In this document: positions 58,764 through 64,000 of the stretch, one piece after another
How the letters are laid out: the number at the start of each line of letters is the position of its first letter
Numbering within the stretch: position 1 is the first letter of the stretch
Assembly: GCA_037178675.1 (NCBI GenBank)
Contig: JAYMGJ010000314.1
Location: 62,001-126,000 of the forward strand
Reading direction: 5' to 3'
Length of the DNA stretch: 64,000 nucleotides
DNA from: Scleroderma bovista
Lineage: Eukaryota; Basidiomycota; Agaricomycetes; Boletales; Sclerodermataceae
The notes under the pieces: model-generated
The model's input: only the letters and a program-made list of their open reading frames with translations
What the model was told of the DNA's origin: nothing
Database searches by the model: none
Translations under genes and position numbers: made by a program

Positions 58764-61646
58764 TCACTCGCTCACAGTCACCTCCTGAGTGCGTGAAGTC
58801 CTCCACTCGGCCTCTCGTGCCAGCGCATCTTCCCATCCCTCCTCAAACAGCGCCCCATTCTCAGCAGGATGTGCAATCGACGCAGCCGTCTTGGCTCTAT
58901 TTTTCGCACGCAGCTCGGTCCGCCATGCATCCACTGCCCGCGGCACTTCACTACCCACACCACATACACACGCCGATCAGAACCCGTTCAACGGAACAAA
59001 GAAGAAAAAAGGCATCACCTCGGCGCATACGTCCTTGCAAACAACGCAGCCTCCGGGGCCCGACCCGTCTTGACGAGTAAATCCACACACGCACGCGTAT
59101 CTCCAAGCTCGAAAGACGCAGCAAACGCTAGATTATTCGCGCCCGTTTTCTCTGCCCCAGTGCCGTTAGCGGGTGTCCCGTGGCAAAGGACAGCACGGAA
59201 AGAGACGCACCGGCGGCAGCAGCAACCCGTTCAAGTCCTGTCCTGTCTCCCATAGAAACAACCAGTAACATTAGCGAGCCTAGGTCTCCTGCCTTCTCAT
59301 ACGCCTCCTTGGCAAGATCGAACCGCCAGACAGACAATGCACGATCACCCAGCGCTTTCCACTTAGACTCTGCCTCTGTTTCAGGGATCGACTGCGTGAT
59401 AACACTTAGTGCGGCATCGAGGTCGTCCAGCGCCAGTGCAAGGTCGAATTTATGGTCGGGGTCTGTTGTTATTTGCATAGCAAGTTCTTTGAGATCTCTT
59501 GCTTCCAAGAACCTGGCCACTTTGTTTAGCTGGTCGCGTGGTATAGTTGGGAGTATTTCTCCAGCAGCGTCCATGTCACCGCGCAGAACCGCCGTCTGAT
59601 ATTCGACGACATTGAGTGAAAGTGAGTAGGCGTAGATGGCCATGCCTTTGTCGGCTAGGTAGACGCGGTTGTGTGCGGGTGCATAGCCGAGGATGTACAA
59701 TGGCCTGTGGAGGAAGATACAGAGATATAGAGAGAACAAGATGGACGAGAGACGAAGAAACATACGTGTCAGACGGACTTATGGTGTACGATTCGTTCCC
59801 GACAAAGTAGTTGATCCGGTTACTTGCAGTGGTATAGATGAAGCCATTTGACCGTCCTGACACTGTCCACAAGTATTAGTCGACTGACACACAGAATGAG
59901 CGCACACTCACACGTCTGATATTTCAGCGATGACATCAAAAGCTTCTTCGACACCTTCATCCGTGGTCTCTGCGCCCTCATCCAGTTTTGCAGTATATGC
60001 ATCCCGATCGAAGCAGAGAACATAGAACGAGTTAGCAATGAAGGAACCGGTTCCTGACTAGTATATCTACAGCTCATGAGCAACATCGATACTGCAAAAG
60101 GGGGGAAATACGCACGTTTTTCGCCTCTACATCTATTCGTCTCACGACTTCACCGGTCTCCCAATCCCAGAACACCACGAACCCCTTTCCCCTCGCACCA
60201 AGGACCGGACCACCATACACCGCATCAATCGACCAGCTTCCGGAGCCCTTCATGCCGGCGCCACCTCTCTCCTTGAAGTTCTTGTACACGCGCAGTTTGA
60301 CCTTGTTTTCGAGGACGGCATACGTGTTGGAATCACCCGCCCATGCAAATGATATGCCATTGCCAAAGCTCTTGTTTCGCCATGCCAGAGCAGTGTAATG
60401 ATGTATTCACCCTCTCCCACGACTGTGACGAAGCGACTGTTTGGACTGTGCAAAAGGGCGGTTGCAAATATTTCCGTCGTACCGATCTCTTTGACAGAGA
60501 GAGAGTTTCGGTTTCCTTCCACGGTAGTGTCGAAGAACAACTTGGTTGCGGGTGTAGATGAGTTTGCCAGAGGGGTCCATGCTATAGGTCGGTTCTGTCT
60601 CATCCGAGCTAGGGAGGGTGAACTGGTGAATGGGATATGTAGGAGGAAACGAACCTTGATGAACGACGATGCCCTCATCGAAGCCCACGGCGACCTCGTT
60701 TGCGTCTCTATGCAGTGCCACACACCACGCGCGTTCGAGTGCATAGCTGAGGGTATTCTCGAGTCTGTAGGTATTGCTCATTCCAGATCTTGATGGTCCC
60801 GTCCTCACTGCCACTGATGATGATTGGGAGATTGGGATGGAAGACGGCAAACGAGGGATTATTAGTGTGTCCCTCCATAGTCTGTACGCAGCTTTTGGAG
60901 AGGTAGTCCCAGACCTTGATGGTCTTGTCGTCTCCGGTAGTGACGAGATAGGGACGATCGGGACCAGGATAGAAGTCGACGCAATTAACACCCTTATCGT
61001 GTGCTTCCATTGTAAAGTTGGCATGTGGAGAGCCGAGGGACCACATTTTGACGGTGCGATCGAGACAGGCCGACGCGAACGTGTTTGTGTCTTTTGGGTT
61101 GAATGCAATGTTCATGACGTAGTGCGTGTGTCCGTCGAATACCTGCATAGATAACGTCTATCGGCAGACGGATGGTACGGATGAGTGTACACGCACCTGT
61201 ATATTTTTCCACTGCTTGTCCCAATCCCATGCTTTGATGGTCATATCGTCGCTTCCCGTGAGTACGATGCTCGCAGTTGGATGTACGGCGAGACATCTGA
61301 TATAGTCGGGGTGTGCCTCGAACGCAGCGACCTTGTCATGTGTATTGTAATTGAAGACACGCAACTGAAAGTCGTCCGACCCGGCTACAAACCAGTTCTT
61401 GCGTGCGATGAAGCGAACACATCGGACGGGAACGGTTGATACTTCGAATGTCTTTACGAGTGCGCCTGTGTCATGGTTGTATATATTGACCGTTCCGTTG
61501 TAGAGACCTGTGAGCAGCCATGGTTCTGTGGGATGGAAGTCTGTCCCTTTGACACGGTCCGAGCGAGAGAACAGTTTTCGCTGGGAGGGTGGTCAACCTC
61601 TGGACTGCACTCGTGTGTTGGCACTCACCGACACGTCGAAGAGCAT
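58764..61646 (-). CDS. SEC27: Coatomer beta' subunit (COPI, WD40)
   Basis: Subunit of the COPI coat that returns cargo from Golgi to ER and binds KKXX signals through its WD40 propeller. ATG 61646 starts MLFDVS, spliced to [20 protein letters not shown]. Successive WD repeats are clear: [83 protein letters not shown] and [16 protein letters not shown]. The coatomer WD-associated region follows ([36 protein letters not shown]), rich in alpha-solenoid helices. The end ([20 protein letters not shown] .. EVTVSE) is the usual charged C-terminus. Numerous short introns; inner borders approximate. Confidence 0.93.
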
Positions 61647-62229
61647 GGTTGGCTGTGTTTTGTGTCGTGGCGAGAGCGTAGATGCTGTTGTCACCCTCAC
61701 GTGGGGGGTCGAGGATGTATGATTCTCAAGCACTAGTCTCCCTAAGCCATCCTCCGACTCCCGAGTACTAGTGTAAGCGACGATCGCTGTGGTCTCACCG
61801 ATCCTCACTTACACTAGTACGATGAGTGTGCTGCCACAGGGACGTCTGATAGACCCCAGCCTGACACGGTGCGTCTTCCCATCTCCGAGCTGGCAAATGA
61901 AAGTTGTCCTACATGTGTATCGAGGCTGTTCCTCGATTCACAGCGAGCGGACAACTCGACCGCACCGTGTCCTGCCCGCAGTCCTCAGGCGTATCAGCGT
62001 GTTTCGCTCGCACTTTGCACGCTTGCACGCATGTTTGCCTCAGCCACGCTCCCACCACGCGATTATCTGCCCCCAATCGTGTGCCGTGTGGTCTCCTCGT
62101 CAAAGCCGTCAGGCAATGATCTCACTCAGTATATAGATAACCCACTGCGCCGCCCTCTCCATCCTCTCGCTCCCCTCACCACTAGGACCAACCTTATCTA
62201 TTCCCTCCCTTTGAATAGCTCCTTCAGCC
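61647..62229. promoter_or_regulatory. Divergent promoter region of SEC27 and the 62.2-kb gene
   Basis: 583 bases between two divergent start codons. A TATATAGATA element near 62130 with a CT-rich tract after it, about 100 bases before ATG 62230, fits a core promoter for the plus-strand gene. For SEC27 no clear TATA box is seen. Confidence 0.4.
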
Positions 62230-64000
62230 ATGGCCACTACTCCCCCGAAAAAGTCGACGTTTCGCTCACGCGTCGGGACGGTGATGCGACGCTCTTCGAC
62301 TGCATTCAGTATCCCCAGTCTACCTGGCCGCGCAGGTTCAGCAACTCCCCCGCCCCCCGACTCCGATACCGCATCCACCACAGGCTCTATTTATCCATCC
62401 AAACTCGAGCGCAAGGACTCCAGTTCATCCCTCAGCAAACTGCAGACTCCAGCTCAACCTGCTATATCGACGCCCAGCCCCATTCCCGAGTCGCCTATTC
62501 GCGAGGCTGCAGCCTTATCTCCTGACCCCGCACCTGCTCCCTCGAAAGGGCCGTCCCCGCTCTCCGGAGAGGTCATCTCTGCTGAAGGTACAGAGTCAGC
62601 TCGCGGTCCTACTCCAGCACCCTCTGCACCTGAAGAAGTCCCCGCACCTCCCCCTGCCCAGCCCATTCCAACTCTCGTCGTCAACGATCCTACAGACGAT
62701 GCTCCGTCAGTCTTCACCGACGAGCCCGAGGAACTCTCAGTACCAGATACCCAGCCAGCCCCCGCTTCTGAAGCTGCACCAGCACCCTCAGCGCCCGCAT
62801 CCAAACCATCCACTCCACCAGCACGTGTCTCCGCACCACCCTCCGCGCCAACCACACCTCCCGCGCAGCAACCCCCTGCGTCATCCCAATTCGGATACTT
62901 TGACATCCACCACGCCTCGTCTGCTGCATCCGCGACTAGCCCCGCAGTTCCACCCGAGAGCGGCGAGAATCCCGCAGATGTCTGGGCCGAACACGCACGC
63001 GCCAGAGAAACCACTTCCTCTCCTGAAAGTCAGGGTGCACCCGTACAGGAACGCATCGTGTCCCAGAAACAGTCTTTGGGTTCTTCCATTCGCAGGCCAG
63101 GGTCGTCCTCGTCGTATGGTGCACCCATCGCACCGGCTGCGTTGCAGAGCAGGAAAGCGAGTCGTAGTTCATTCCAGCCACGCGAGCAGGAACTGCCCGG
63201 GAGTACTTATACCTGGAGCAATTCGAGCCTTACTGGGTTCCATCAGGGTGCCCCTGCTGCGTAGGTTTCCTGCACTTACTGTTTGCGTTTGGAGTATGAA
63301 ACTGAAGGGTAATTAGTGTCCAGGATGACCCATTTGCTGATTCCAAGCGTGCGCCAGCCCAACCAGCTGTGCCAGAGCAGGCTGCTGCGGCCCTCTCACC
63401 TGCTGAGACAATCCATGTACCAGAGTAAGCCCCGTCATGTATGTGTGTCTGTGCGCGTTTCTTACCGAGCTTGCAGGCCATTCGACCCACGTTCACCAAG
63501 AGACGATACGATGATGCCAGCAGTGGAACCAGTAACAATCCCACTTCGCCCATTCCACGAAGTCATTCCGACCCGGTCAGTCACTAATGTCCTCTGGGGA
63601 TGGTCTGGTAGTTAACGCACCCACAGACCCTCACGCCAAACTTCCGGATACAGCCTTGCCGATCGTAGGGACTATCTTAGCAAGGCAGAGTAAGCTCATC
63701 CCCAAATTCTACCGCACTTTTCCTGACATCCCTCGTTCAGCGAACGTCGTCCCCTCGTATCTCGTCCGTCGACGCCACCCATCGATACTTCCTTCCGCTC
63801 CTCCAACCCCCCTGTCACACAACCCACTCCCCGATGGGCACAACCACCCCAGTTCGACGTGAACGGATCCGCAAGGAACTACAGCTACGGCTCAGTCACG
63901 ACGCCCTACGCCGACCGCGGATGGTTCGAGTACATACTCCCCCACGGACTCAGATACTTCGGCAACCCGCGTAAAAGCGCAACCACCGACCTCGATCTGC
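62230..64000 (+). CDS. Pro/Ser/Ala-rich protein with Trp-containing module, partial at right edge
   Basis: ATG 62230 opens MATTPPKKSTFRSRVGTVMR and runs 344 codons of Pro/Ala/Ser-rich, low-complexity sequence. The reading continues through short introns into exons encoding DDPFADSKRAPAQPAVPEQ, PFDPRSPRDDTMMPAVEP and YSLADRRDYLSK. Near the window edge it reads YADRGWFEYILPHGLRYFGN then RKSATTDLDL, a Trp-Tyr-rich module like the WW-type W.YLP.G..Y..HP segments I recall from agaricomycete proteins. The gene continues past 64000. A cytoskeletal or signalling scaffold role would be guesswork. The stop after 344 codons (63262-63264) is probably avoided by splicing. Confidence 0.65.

Noticed and set aside
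62454..63014. 186-codon minus-strand Gly/Ala-rich frame
   Set aside because: Antisense shadow of the Pro/Ala-rich gene starting at 62230.

Overview
The window reads as nuclear DNA of an agaricomycete (mushroom-forming basidiomycete) fungus. Genes are cut by many short introns (about 50-60 nt) with GT..AG borders and CTAAC-like branch sites. The gene families fit this group: a DUF6533-type seven-helix protein, a chitin synthase with a myosin-like head, an F-box/nucleotidyltransferase-like protein, GRDP-like proteins, and Helitron and pogo transposons. No prokaryotic signal, rRNA, tRNA or CRISPR array was seen.

Layout. 0.2-11.6 kb is ordinary gene space: a seven-helix membrane protein (-), Lunapark LNP1 (-), the translation factor TMA22/DENR (+), a small basidiomycete protein (-) and phosphoinositide phospholipase C (-). 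12.4-15 kb holds an intact six-exon gene (-) and, facing it, a decayed inverted copy of part of the same gene (+). 15.5-21 kb is mobile: a complete pogo/Fot1-type DNA transposon (TA target duplication, inverted repeats, four-exon DDD transposase ending in a PCNA-binding-like motif) lies in a short repeat family that also brackets an intact six-exon gene with a possible PD-(D/E)XK nuclease-like core. 22.1-33.8 kb is a Helitron-derived block: DUF6570, Rep (HUH) and PIF1-like helicase pieces, plus three companion ORFs, one of them an F-box/nucleotidyltransferase-like gene. The helicase is truncated, the frames are broken, and the block is bracketed by a perfect 65-bp direct repeat. A 2.34-kb TG..CA insertion with a CCGG duplication, probably a solo LTR, splits the Rep gene; precise removal restores the frame.

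34.7-43.7 kb carries a protein with two dual-specificity-phosphatase domains (the second degenerate) and two tandem GRDP-like genes from a 3.66-kb duplication. One copy has lost its expected ATG, and a 263-bp stretch, intron included, is identical between copies. 44-47 kb has a cysteine-cluster/coiled-coil gene and simple repeats. 47-64 kb is conserved gene space: a Ser/Pro-rich membrane-anchored protein, a NUDIX CoA-diphosphatase-like protein, a large chitin synthase with myosin-like head, cytochrome-b5-like and DEK_C domains, the COPI subunit SEC27, and a divergent Pro/Ser-rich gene running off the right edge.

The conserved genes cover ER shape (LNP1), ER-Golgi traffic (SEC27), wall synthesis (chitin synthase), phosphoinositide signalling (PLC1) and translation (TMA22). 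Exon borders given to the base were deduced by hand from splice sites and frame, and for several genes the exon lengths sum to a whole number of codons. No database search was run; family names rest on recognised motifs.
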